From positions 72,227,271 through 72,291,270 of the forward strand of contig NC_077227.1 of NCBI RefSeq assembly GCF_027887165.1: a stretch of DNA of 64,000 nt, in the 5' to 3' direction. This stretch comes from Monodelphis domestica (Eukaryota; Chordata; Mammalia; Didelphimorphia; Didelphidae). Shown here one piece after another: positions 31,737 to 43,064 of this stretch. The notes under the pieces are model-generated. The model saw only the letters and a list, made by a program, of their open reading frames with translations, had not been told where the DNA came from and did not search any database. The number at the start of each line of letters is the position of its first letter. The first letter of the stretch is position 1. Made by a program: the position numbers and the translations under genes.

Positions 31737-32384
31737 TATAGGATATTAATTCATACTTGGGCTTTTTTTCTGCTTTTACTCATTCATTCCATGATGGATC
31801 ATTATTTGATAGCACCAAACAGTAAAAGGAGAGAAGAGATTCAGTCAGCTTATGTTAAAAAAATAAAAATTAATATTCCTGAAGCTGATTTTCATACAGT
31901 ACAAAGTGTCCTTGTCTTTATGTCCTCATTTCCACATCTAACTTTTCAAACTGGACTTTTATGACTTTTTCCCTTTCAAAACTAAATTAGAGAATGATTG
32001 ATGGGTGAAAGATTAGTGAACAAAAAAATGTTCCCTACTTCCTTCAAATTCCTATTCCCAACCTGCCCTTCCTTTCCTTTCAGCAAACAGCATCACCTCC
32101 TACCAAGAAGATTGAGGCCATTAAATGGCACATCCTCCCTCCTCTCCAACATAACCACTCAATTTTTTCACCAGTCTTTGTCTCAGATTCCTCTTTTCCA
32201 TGAAAAAAGTGGTGGTTTTCCCTCATTCCCAAAGCTAAATTTTGTCCCTTTGATTCCATAACCTCCCATATTCTTCTAAATCAGATCTATCAATGATTTC
32301 ATTTTCTTCAACACCTTCAAAAACTCTCTCTTCACCTGTTTCTTCCTGGATAGCTACAAACACACTTTCAATTTGATTTAAATC

Positions 32385-32800
32385 TATAAATAGTCATTAA
32401 GTGACCACTATGTGCTACGCACTGTTCTACATTCTGGGGATACAAATAAGGAAAAGAAAAATAATCTCACCCTCAAAAAGCTTACAATCTACTGGGGGGG
32501 AAGACAACACAAAAAGAAGGTGGAAAGGGCCAAGGGACACATGGAATGCCCAGCATGGGGAGCATCTGTGGAGTTCAAATCAAGCAGAACTCCATGCAGA
32601 AAGCAAAGTCAACTAGAAAGTCCATGTCATGCTTTCTATAAAGGAAAACTTTGGGAAGAGCTTAGTGTTCTAACCTCCAACCAGAGAGGGAGGAAAATTG
32701 AGGGAATAGAGAAATGTCCTCTCTGAGCCATTCCATAGGATAGATTGAAGGAACCAGGGATGTTTAGACCAGTAAAGACTTAGGGAGGGCTATCAAGGGC
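32385..32800 (+). repeat. Copy of the ~1-kb unassigned repeat
   Basis: It contains GTGACCACTATGTGCTACGC-ACTGTTC, GGGGATACAAATAAGG and CAAAAAGCTTACAATCTACTGG, matching the start of the copy at 29918. The 3' part is diverged. Confidence 0.7.
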
Positions 32801-33370
32801 TGCTCTAAAATATATTAAAGTCTTCCTTGTAGAAGAGAGATTCTATTTATTCTGCTTGGTTTTTGAAAAGCAAAACTGAAGAAATGGGTACAAGCCACAG
32901 TCAGATTTTAGCATAATGAGGTTGAATTTCCTAACTGAAATTGTCCAAAAGTTAATGGACTGCCTCCAAGTACCAGAGGATTTCTGTTTGGGTAGAGGTT
33001 AGATTAGTTCCTTTAAACTTAAAGATTCTATGATCTGATGAATAATCTCACTAAGTTGCCTCAGAAAAGTCCCTTGGTATCTGAAGAAGGATTAGGAAGG
33101 AATAAAGGCTCTTTCTTCATCATAATGAAATGAAAAACAATATTGGACTTAGCATCATAGGTCCAGAGTTCAAATCCCAGACCTTCCACTGACTAGTTTT
33201 ATGACTTTGAAAAATCACTTAACATCATCATATTCATAGCCAAAGAGTGAACTGTTGGAGTCTGGTTGCAGAACAAAACATGCTACCTTCCATTTTATTT
33301 CCTTAGCAAGTTTTTTTTAATTGTATGTGTAACAAATATCCTATGTGAGGGAATGTGCAAAATAGAAATG

Positions 33371-33371
33371 T

Positions 33372-33438
<67 letters not shown>
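33371..33438 (+). repeat. (GATA)17 microsatellite
   Basis: Perfect GATA/TAGA units run for about 68 bp. Confidence 0.97.
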
Positions 33439-33440
<2 letters not shown>

Positions 33441-36094
33441 CAGACTATTTACTGCCTGGGGGAGGAGGAGAGAGGAAGGGAGAGAATCCAAATCAGAAAA
33501 TGTCAGAAAACAATTGTGAAAAATTGTTTCTACATAAAAATTTTAAAAAGTAAAAAAAAAATCCCTTAAACTCTATGGGCCTTAGTCTTCTTACCTGTAA
33601 AGTAAATGGCCTCTAAGATTCCTTCTAGCTTTATATCCATGATCCTATGATCTGAATACATGGAAGTACTTTTTTAAGGAGAAGAAACATCACTCACTGT
33701 GTATCAGAGGGGTAAAGGACATAAAAATATAGAATTTCCCTATCCTAACCTGGATTTGGGAATTTGATACTCTTGAGAGCAGAGTTAGGTGAATCCTTCT
33801 GTCAGGGAGAGATTTTGTGAAAGAAGAGATTCTCAGTAATAATAGAAATAGGGCATAGCCTCATGTGATGGTGCCTGAAACCTGCCAGTGCATCACTGAA
33901 TCTGTAAGACAGTGAGAAGAGTATGTCTGTCATAAAGGGAAACTGATTCAAAGAAAGTACAAAATATAGTGGAGTTTTGGTTTTGGAGTCAGAGAATCTG
34001 GGTCCAAATCTCAGATCTACTGTTTTTCTTTGTAACCCCAGTGTTACACAGCTCCTAGCACACAATAAATATTCATAAATGATTTTTGACTGAACCTTGT
34101 GATCTTGAGCAACTTCTCTGGATCTTGGCATCATTTTCCTCCTCTGTAAAATGCGATGAGATTAGATTTTATTAAAATTCAATGGATTAGAGAGTTAGAT
34201 TTGGATTCAGGAAAACTGAGTTTAAATCTTGGCCTTAGAAACTATCTGTATGACCTGGACAAGTCACTTAACCTCTATTTGGCTCAATTTCCTTATATAT
34301 AAAATGGAGATAAATAATAATGCCTACTTCCTAGGATTGTTATAACAATCAAATGAGGGAATAGTTGTAAAGCCATTAAAGTGCCACATAAATGATACTA
34401 AGAAAGATAAGGACAATGGAGAGGATGGGAATGATGATGACCATGATTTCTGTGTCCTAGGAGATAGTTTAAACATTGCCTCATAGCAACACCTGGTACC
34501 ATTTGATGGGAGTAAACATCACAGATTCTACCAATAGGAAACTACATGAAGACTCACCATGAGGAATTATAGTAAATGGCTCCTCTTGGGTCCTACTTAG
34601 TAGCAGTGCTAGAGAAGCCATGCTCAAAGCATTGACTAAAATGGCCTGATGGGAGCTAGGGAGCACTGTAGGAAAAGCTGTGCATAGCAACAGCAGCTGG
34701 GAACACCCATGTGGAACGTTCCTCTCCCTGCCTATAAATGCTTAAGACTCTATAGAGACCTTTGGGAAAAAGGCTGCTCATTGGAAGGTGTCTCTTATTT
34801 ATTATGAGTTATATTGTGGATTCAATTTTGTTTTTCTTCTACTTTTCTGTAATATTATCCTTCTTTAATTTCCTGAATTGTGTGCTTGTGAGTGGAGAGT
34901 CCATTTCAGGATACTTCATCTCAGAGGCAATAATTCCCCCCAAGTTGGTGATGTCAAATAAGTTAGAAAATCTCTTGAGTCCTTCATGTAATGAGATGGT
35001 CTCTGAAGCAAGAGACACATAATGACATAATGCTGAGGGTCAAAGTTAGCATCCAGAAAATTTCCATGGCACAATAAGGACATTTATGTATCAGAATCCC
35101 TTGGCATCTGTGCCAAGGATTACCCTCCAGGACTGTGTACTTTCATGATGGAGTAGTTTGTATTTATCTGCTTGGCCAAACCTTACAGAGTAGGTTATTC
35201 TGACTTAAAAACCTCACTTTCAGTACCTTCTAATATGTATGGGTACGTTTTCCAGACTGATGGGGATCCCAGAAGAGGAGCTAAAAGTTACATAGGTTTG
35301 AGTTCTAATTTATTGAATTCTTAATTGTTTGTAATTGTCCTCTTAAAGTTAGATGGGGACTATCAGAACAACTTCAAATATGACTTCTTGTTTTGAGGGT
35401 ATCCTTAGAGAAATAAATTAAGTTGAAATTTTTTGGACATCATTTGTAAAGCGAACAACTGAAGATCTCTGATCAATGTAGTCACTGATTCCAGAGCACT
35501 GAAAATGAAAAGTGGAACTCGTTTTCTAAAAAAAGTGATAGAAGATGGACTTTATAAAAAAAGAAGATATTCAATTTTTGGATACAGACAATGTGATAAT
35601 GTTTTGTTTTTCTGAATATTTGTTTGAGAGTTTTAGTTTCCTTTTTCTTTCAGGAGGGATAAATTTTTATTCATTGATTTTATTTTTAAAGGTGATACAG
35701 ACCATTTCATATTATATTCAATAAAGAAAAATTATTAATTATCATATATTTCCAAAATATTATGGATGGCACTAGGAGATAGATACAATAGGAAAACATA
35801 AATACAAGATAATTTGAGGAGACATTCACTAATTTTTTCCTGGAATGTCAAGTCCATGAAGGAGAGTAATATAAAATAAATTGGGAAAGACAATTATGAT
35901 GCACTTTAGGTGTCAGGCAGAGGAATTTGTATTTTATGCATGAAGTAATCAGGAAGCAAAAGACTGGTCAGAAGAGAGCTTTAAAAAGAATATTTTTATA
36001 CTTCTCTAAAGGAGGGATAGGAAGGGAAGAGACTAAAAGCAAGAAAATCACCCAGTATCCTATTGAAAAGTCTAGTAAGAAGTGATCAATTAAT

Positions 36095-36560
36095 CAATCA
36101 ATAAGCACTTATTAATCATTTATTATATGCCAGGCACTGTGCTAAGTGTTGAACCAAAAAGTCAGATATGAAACACTCCCTACACAACATGAGTTTATAT
36201 CAAGATAGACATCTAAGTATATGCAAAATCTATATACCAAGTAAATGCAAGGTAATTTCAGGACACTAGGTTGGGAGAAATCAGGGAAAAGGCTTCATGT
36301 AGGAGGTAACACTTGAACTGAGTATTTAAATAAGCAGGAGTGAGGATAGAGGGCATTCCAGGAATCAGGCACAGTTCATACAAAGACTCAAAGTCAGGAG
36401 ATGGAATGCTATGTGCCAGGAACAGCTACAAGATTGGTTTGGCTAGAATAAAGAATAATGACTGAAGTTCCTGGAAAGGTAATGTGGAGCCAGGTTATTA
36501 AGAATTTGAAATGCCAACCAAAATAGTTTGAATTTAATCCTAGAAGTGATGAGGCTCTAA
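36095..36560 (+). repeat. Copy of the ~1-kb unassigned repeat
   Basis: It starts ATAAGCACTTATTAATCATT, contains CCAGGCACTGTGCTAAGTGT and GGCATTCCAGGAATCAGGCA, and ends near GAATTTAATCCTAGAAGTGATGAGG. Confidence 0.78.
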
Positions 36561-37334
36561 GACTAGCTGCTATAAAGAGGTTTTCTTCCACTGATCTCCA
36601 TTGTTTGGTACTTGGTTGGTGCTTAATGAATGTTGATTGATTAATTGATGCATCTCCATAGATTGGATATAATGTGGGTTTCTGAAGGATCAAGTCATTT
36701 AACCCCATTTTCCTAGCCCTTGCCCTCCTGTCTTAGAGTTGTTACTAAGACAGAAAGTAAAGAGGGTCTCTCTGAAATTTCGTACAATGTTATTCACACT
36801 TTTTTTAATTTTTCTAGTTTATACAGAATATATAAATAAGTCAATAAAACATTATTCCAAAAACCTGAAAAGAGCTAGGAGCTCTCAGGCTAGACAAACT
36901 GGTTTATAAGCAATCCATATCAAAAAGAGATGCTCATCCACTACCTCATGTGCAAAAGCTGAATGGTTCTGCCCAAACTTCCTTTTTGTTCTGAAGAAAC
37001 CTCCCCTCCATCCCAGATGAATACAAAGTGGTAGGAAGGGGGATGTTTGTCTGGGGGGTAGTAACAGAGCACAAGATCTCAAAGATCTCACTAGGCTTAA
37101 GAGTATTCACTTTGGTCTCAACAACAGATTATGTGTTGGTTTTCCATGGATTGATGTAGCTAAATTCAGACGCTCTTACCACAATTGCTAACTGTTAGAT
37201 TTTAAACTTTCTTCCATTCATAAAAGCTACTAATACAGACATTTGTGATGTTTTTTGAAGGGAGGAGTAACTAAACCAATGAAATACTGAATGTTTGAAG
37301 CACTTAAATATGTGTACAGTTTATAGTATATTAG

Positions 37335-38290
37335 ATCCCTTTGCCAATCAGTTTATAAGCATTTATTATACATCTAACTATGAGGCCAAGTACTATGCTA
37401 AGCCCTGGGAATATGAAGAAAGAAAAAACCTCACAGATCATATTCTCAAGAAGAACAGTTAAATGGCACACTAGGTCAATTCCTGGACCTGGCATCAGAA
37501 AGACCTGAATTCAAATCAAGCTTCAGACACTTAGTAGCTCTATGAACTTAAGAAGGGCACTTTACCTATTGCCCCAGTTTCCTCATTGGGAAAATAGAAA
37601 TACCAACAGCACTACCTCTCAAGATTATTGTGAGGATAAAATAAGATTTATAAAAATAATATTTATATTATAAACCAAATATTTGTAAATATTAGTATAA
37701 TGCCTGGTACACCGTAGGTATTTAATAAATAATGGCTTTCTTCCTTCTTTCCTCAAGAAGCTGACAATCTAATTGGAGAGATTACATGAAAATAATGAGG
37801 TAAAAAAATAGAGTAAATTGGAGATAATTATCAGAGGGAAGGCACTAGCATTATTGGGGATCCCACTCTCTTATACAAGGAGAGATTTTAGCTTGGGCTT
37901 GAAGAAAGCCATAAAAGCCACAAGTCAGAGATGAGGAGGAAGAGACTTCAAGGCACAAGGGATAGGCAGTAAAAATGCCTGGATCCTAGAAATGGAATGT
38001 CTTGTGTAAGAAACAAGGACATTAGGGTCACTGGATCACAGAATATGTGGGAGAAGCAAGATGCAAGAAAATTGGAAAAGGAAAAGGTGCCAGGCTGGAA
38101 GGCATTTCAATATAAAATAGTTTTAGGAAGATTAATTGACAGCTGGGTGGAAATGGACTGGAATGGTGAAATACTTACAACAAGGAGACCAACAGAAAAA
38201 ACAACCTATTTCAATAGTCTCAGAAACAGGCAAAGAGCACTGTACCACAGTGGTGGCTGTGTGAGAGAATAGAAGGGAGCATATATGAAA
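37335..38290 (+). repeat. Copy of the ~1-kb unassigned repeat, split by a SINE
   Basis: It begins AATCAGTTTATAAGCATTTATT and is interrupted at about 37453 by a SINE. It resumes at GCTGACAATCTAATTGGAGA (37762) and runs to AGAATAGAAGGGAGCATATA. The 9-bp CTCAAGAAG stands on both sides of the SINE. Confidence 0.8.
37453..37750 (+). mobile_element. SINE (MAR/MIR type) nested in the ~1-kb repeat
   Basis: It has GAATTCAAATCAAGCTTCAG-ACACTTAG, CCCCAGTTTCCTCATTGGG and a GTATTTAATAAATAATGGCT end, and is flanked by CTCAAGAAG target duplications (about 37443-37452 and 37753-37761). Confidence 0.75.
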
Positions 38291-38443
38291 AATATTGCCA
38301 AAAATGGAGTGTCTCTTGTTTAACTGATCATTCTAGCTGAATCCAAAGGCTCAGATTTTTGTTATTCAATCTTGTTAAAAGGATATACATGGTAGGAGTC
38401 AGAAGATCTACATTTAATTACTAACTTTGACACTTTGTAGCTA

Positions 38444-38708
38444 CAAAATATTTAATGAATATTTATTAAGTGCCTACATTGTGCCATACACTGTGCTAAG
38501 ACCTGAGGATAAAAAAGGGGGCAAAACACAGCCTCTGGATTCAAGGAACTTATAATTTAATAAGGGAGAAAACATGAAAAAATTTACATTCAAAGCAAGC
38601 TGTATACAGAATAAATAAATAGGAAATTATTAAAAGAGGGAAAGCACTAGAATTAAGAATAGATGAGGAAAGTTTCCAATAAAAGATGGATCTTAACTGG
38701 GACTTAAA
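38444..38708 (+). repeat. Truncated copy of the ~1-kb repeat inside a SINE
   Basis: SINE sequence at 38390-38443 (ACTTTGTAGCTAC) resumes at 38709 (CCTTGGGCGATCACTTGACC). Between them sits AATATTTATTAAGTGCCTAC through to ATCTTAACTGGGACTTAAAT, the first ~260 bp of the repeat family. The clean interruption defines one end of a mobile unit. Confidence 0.72.
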
Positions 38709-38849
38709 TGACCTTGGGCGATCACTTGACCTCCCTAAGCCTCAATTTCCTTATCCATAAAATATGGATAATAATTTTGTACTGTCTATTTCAGGGTTAT
38801 AATCAGGAAAATACTTCTTTAAGACACCATGTACTATAGAAACTTACAT

Positions 38850-38986
38850 AATAAACATTTAATAAGCATATACTATGTCCAATCATTTTGCTAGGTGCCA
38901 AGAATATAATTATATAGAATGAAGTCATGCCTATTCACAAGGAGCTTACATTCTAATAGAGAAGACATATACAGAAAGAAAGGAGG

Positions 38987-39058
<72 letters not shown>

Positions 39059-39164
39059 AAAAGAGAGAGATTAGATAGATGATAGATGGAAGAATGGACA
39101 GATGGATGGATAGATGGATGGACAAATGGACAGCAGATAGGCAGATAGACTGAAAGATAGAGAT

Positions 39165-39218
<54 letters not shown>

Positions 39219-39425
39219 CAGATATATAGAATTATAAGAAAAGGACAGTGTATCACTTTGTCTAAATTACCAGGTGTAACCAAAGAGAGTGGTAGTAAAG
39301 GAAACTAAAAGAATTGATTGGGGTCACATCAAAGAAGAGAAGGAATGTCAATCTAGAGAGCTAGGATTTTATTCTGTAGGCAATAGGAAGCTACTAACAT
39401 TTTATGAGGAGATAAATGGCATAAT
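38850..39425 (+). repeat. Copy of the ~1-kb repeat interrupted by microsatellites
   Basis: It starts AATAAGCATATACTATGTCC and CAAGGAGCTTACATTCTAAT and resumes after the microsatellite block at about 39241, ending with ATTTTATTCTGTAGGCAATAGGAAGC. Confidence 0.7.
38987..39222 (+). repeat. (GA)n, (GATG)n and (GATA)n microsatellite block
   Basis: About 33 GA units (38990-39055) are followed by imperfect GATGGATA repeats and then about 15 perfect GATA units (39163-39220). The minus strand gives short Leu/Ser/Tyr-rich open frames that are not genes. Confidence 0.96.
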
Positions 39426-40579
39426 CAAAAATACTATAGTTTTTGCCTTTTGAATACACTTTCATTATATATACAATTCATGTCACACCAAAGTCCTGGT
39501 CAGAAAAACAAACCCCAAATTTCCTCTGGGAAAATATAATCCACTTTAGAATTCATTTACTTTTGACAATTTCCAGGAACCCATTGCAGTGATGATTATT
39601 CCAATAATTAATAATAATCACAGATGTAGATAAGCATCTTTAATTAGAAGAATTTGAATAATTTATTTCGTATATGAAACTTCCAGCTCCATGTCAGCTA
39701 TTGGCTAAACCCACACGGCAAGATAAATGCAAGGCTTAAAATTAAACAGACTGCAATTTCAATTCAGTTCAGTTCAACTGCCATTAATTGCCTACTGTGC
39801 GAAAGGATTGTGCTGGGTATTATGGATTTCAGTCTGCTTCATTTGGGGCATGCGGGGTATTTTATTTTGGATCCAGACCTAGGTATCTCAGCAACTCATG
39901 CATAACTTAGTCTTAGAGAAGGGATTCTCAACCTGGTTTATGTTATGTATCCCTTGGTGGTATTTACTACAGATCTCTTCCCAGAGTAAAGTTCTGTATA
40001 AAATAAAAATAAATATAAATATAGTTACCAATGAAATTAATTGTATTAAAATAACTATCAAAATGTATGTGCATTTGTGTGTACATATGTAATTATATAC
40101 ATACAGGAAAGTGTTTCACATCATATATAATGTATAATTAATACTATATAATATGTAACTGATGAGTAATATTATATAGTAATTTTATATTATATGTATT
40201 TGTGTGTCTACCCCTAGGAATGCATTAAATATATAACATATAATTACATAAAATATTATATAGAATATTATACATATATAATATTACAATTAGGTGTTAT
40301 AATATGTGTGTATGCATATATATACATGCTTACAAACAGGAACTGACCTCTGGTCTCCTTGGCTCTAAAGGCAGCCTTCCATCCACAATGCTACTCTAAT
40401 TATTCAAGTATTGGGAGTTAGAAAGACAGAAATGAACCAGTTGCTGCTCTCAAGGAATTTACAAGATCAGTCTTGTGTGAGTGAGTTAGCCCCCATCTTT
40501 GGTTTCTTTGATTCTTTTTGATTCCCAAAACCCTTCAGTGCTTGAGCATTTTAAAAGGCTTCACCAATGAATGCAGGTG

Positions 40580-40870
40580 CTTAGCGCTCCCTCCAAGACT
40601 GAAATTCATCCTTTTATCAGAAGTCCTAGCAAGAACAGTGGCCATTTGGACATCAGGTAATCAGTTTTTTGTCTTTTTATTCTCCTTTTAGCCTATCCAG
40701 AAGATGGCAGTTGCCCATTGGTGAGACCTTGCCTCAGTCAGCCATCTGCTGCCCTCTCCTGGCCATGGCTGATCCCACTAGGTCTCCCGAGGATTTGGAC
40801 TGTGCTAACAAATTAGCCAAGGTCCCTTTGGAATTCAGCAGTACCTCTTAAAATGTCGAACAGGGTTCCT
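40580..40870. other. GC-richer island of unknown nature in the large intron
   Basis: This ~290-bp stretch is noticeably less AT-rich than its surroundings (CCCTCTCCTGGCCATGGCTG, AGGTCTCCCGAGGATTTGGA) and carries splice-like signals on the plus strand (TTTTATTCTCCTTTTAG before CCTATCC). A 60-codon open frame spans it but shows no family features. It could be a conserved non-coding element or a repeat relic; I cannot decide. Confidence 0.4.
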
Positions 40871-41244
40871 CACTTTGGTGACTTGTGCAAGGTGCTGATT
40901 GCAGGCTATGGTACAACTTCATTTGATACTGAATTATACTGCCTGTACTGTTTTATAGCATTTATAGATTTATGCATTCAGGAATTTTAAAATAGAGTCT
41001 AAGAACTCATGGCAGAGAGGCAATGGACAGATTTCAGCCAATCTGAGAACTTAGATGGGGGGAAAATTACTTTTTTTTTTTATTTTTGCTAGGCTCTAAT
41101 TGAAATTTAGCATTTCCTTTGATTATAAATGTAGACAAGACATTCTTCATGAAAGATTCAAGACTTCATCAGACTGCCAGAGTAGTGCAGGACCCACAAA
41201 AATAATTAAGAACCCCAAGGTCTAGACTGCAAGTTCCCTTAAAA

Positions 41245-41475
41245 AGTCTCTCTCACTCTCTCCTCTTTCTGTTCCTCTCTTCCTTCCTTTCCTCCTTTCT
41301 TTCTCCCTTCCTTCCTTCCTGTCTGTCTGTCTGTCTGTCTTGCTTGCTTGCTTTCTCTCTGACTTTCCCTTTCTCCCTTCCTTCCTTCCTTCCTCCTTCC
41401 CTCCCTCTCTCTCTTCCTTCTTTCCTTCCTTCCTGTCTTTCTTTCTGTCTGTCTTTCTGTTTGCCTTTCTCTTTA
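41245..41475 (-). repeat. Long polypyrimidine tract on plus strand (TTCC/TCTG/CTTT)n
   Basis: About 230 bp almost free of A on the plus strand is built of CTTC, CCTT, GTCT and TTTC units. The sense transcript would be purine-rich. Confidence 0.93.
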
Positions 41476-41999
41476 CCCTAATGAGATTTTAATACACAGT
41501 GTTGACTCAATTCAATTTAATAGAAATATTTTCCACTAAAGCAAGCCTGGTAGAGAGGCAATACCTTGGAGTCAGAGGATAGGAGGTCAAGGCTTGTCTC
41601 TGAGTCTTACTGGCTGTGTAACTCTAAGGAGGTCACTTAATCTCTTATTGCCTCCTCTATATAATTACCTATGATGAGATACAAACTAGTCGCTGCTGTA
41701 TGTTGAGAAGAAAATCACAGATACTGAGCAATAACAACTAAAAGCCAAGAACCAGTAACTCTCATTTTTTGTGAATCAGCACATATATAAAACGTTAAAT
41801 GTTAAAGTTAAGGTAAAAAATACTTTGTCAGGGTTTTAAAGATAAGTGCTCAGACAAGTATAAACCAGAAATGACTATCATATTAGTAGGAATGGGAATG
41901 TACATCAAGAAAAATCCCACCAAAAATGTCATTCCTAACATTTTAGTCAAATCAAGTCAACAAGCTGGTACTTAAGCCTAGGTGCCATGTGCTTACCCC

Positions 42000-42300
42000 T
42001 CCAACATCAGGCACTATTCTAAGCTCTGGGGATATGAAGAAAGGCAAAAGACAATCCACATTCACAAAGAATTTAGAGTCTAATGTCTAATGGGAGAAAG
42101 CAACATACAAACACTTACATACAAACAAGATATTATGCAGTAATTTGGAAATAGTCAGCAGAGGAAAGGCACTAGCATTTAGAAGGATCAAGAAAGACTC
42201 TTTCACATATAGCAGGTTTTTAGCTGAGATTTTAATCAAGCCAGGGGAGAGAGGAGGGAAAAAATTCCAGGGATGGAAGATAGCAATAGAACAGTAAATG
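42000..42300 (+). repeat. Copy of the ~1-kb unassigned repeat
   Basis: It contains GGCACTATTCTAAGCTCTGG-GGATATGAAGAAAGGCAAAA, GGGAGAAAGCAACATACAAA and TTTTAGCTGAGATTTTAATC. Confidence 0.78.
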
Positions 42301-42714
42301 GAAAAGACTATATAATGATTAAAAAATACTTTTTTGCCATGTATGAACCTCACCCAATTAATACTGGAATAACTGATAGCATTAGTCTTATCAACTCAAA
42401 TAGATTTGTTTCTTAAGGACAGGACTCATTTTTTGAACATCATAGAGCAATAGATGCATTAATAAAATAATAAAACCCAGTGCCTGACCTTATTCCTTAC
42501 ATAAGCATTTCTTTACATGTTATAATATAATGAAAGAAACCTTAGGAACAATCTAGAATCAGTTTTCTTTGCTCCCCAAATGAAAAACATGAAACCCTGA
42601 GTGGTAAGATGACTTGCCCAAGGTAAATATTGATTATGAAGTTAATGTTGATTATTTGTTCCATAATGAAATTTATCCAAGATACAAAATGCCTAAAAGT
42701 CTATTCATTCTTAC

Positions 42715-43064
42715 CTTTCTGGTGTTGTTATATCACAAACTGAGTAGCAGTTTTTCCTTACATCTTCTTCTAAAGAGGTAGCCAATTCTGGAACAATAGT
42801 TTCTTGGTGATGATGCCATGAATACTTGTGAGAAAACTCTGGATGAGTTAATAATGTACCCCCAGGTCTCTTTTCACTTCCATTAGAGCCACACTCTTCC
42901 TTATTAATGGTCTTCTTAAAAGAAACTGTCTTAGATTCCACATTTTCCTCTGGTTCCATTGATGAACTATCCCTCTCACTATCACATGAATCCAAGTCAT
43001 TCTTGTGTTCCAGAGTAAGGTGTTCAGCTCTGGAAAATTCTTTGTCTGGAGAGGGTGTCAGTGT
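42715..43064 (-). CDS. FRMPD2: FRMPD2 exon: acidic, serine-rich post-PDZ3 tail
   Basis: This 350-bp exon enters in phase 0 after CTAATAG and leaves in phase 2 before GTAAGA. It encodes 116 codons of low-hydrophobicity sequence with acidic and serine clusters (SCDSERDSSSMEPEENVE), a basic patch (SFKKTINKEE) and a histidine-rich stretch (SWHHHQET). It ends in LATSLEEDV, NCYSVCDI and a split codon. The LATSLE-DV and NCYSVCDI motifs match the region near the C-terminus of human FRMPD2, where about 20 more residues and a stop follow, as I recall. Here there is no stop in the exon and a consensus donor instead. Intron retention would terminate immediately after the arginine codon (AGG then TAA). 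The marsupial protein can thus either end here by retention or continue into the exon at 15421. Confidence 0.9.

Larger units (their letters stand above)
15422..42714. other. 27.3-kb intron between the FRMPD2 tail and the downstream PDZ part
   Basis: This is the largest intron in the window and is mostly transposon. Named elements are listed separately: SINEs near 15590-15840, 16290-16480, 28100-28372, 33140-33230, 33970-34165, 34180-34400, 37453-37750 and 41540-41660; L1 pieces 16560-17345 and 18400-18990; nested L1s 19015-27630; an ERV-like relic 17395-18300; a MITE 31463-31736; a MIR near 29760-29905; and many copies of a ~1-kb repeat. Stretches with no assignment are 27640-28080, 28380-29200, 31770-32380, 34400-35880 and 36780-37330. 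No further exon is convincing; a short PDZ4 exon cannot be excluded. Confidence 0.8.

Noticed and set aside
33371..33438. CRISPR-like regular repeats
   Set aside because: Plain GATA microsatellite; there are no spacers, and the genome is mammalian.
34762..35022. 86-codon plus-strand frame with a hydrophobic segment
   Set aside because: The composition is that of AT-rich intron; there are no splice signals or relatives I can recognise.
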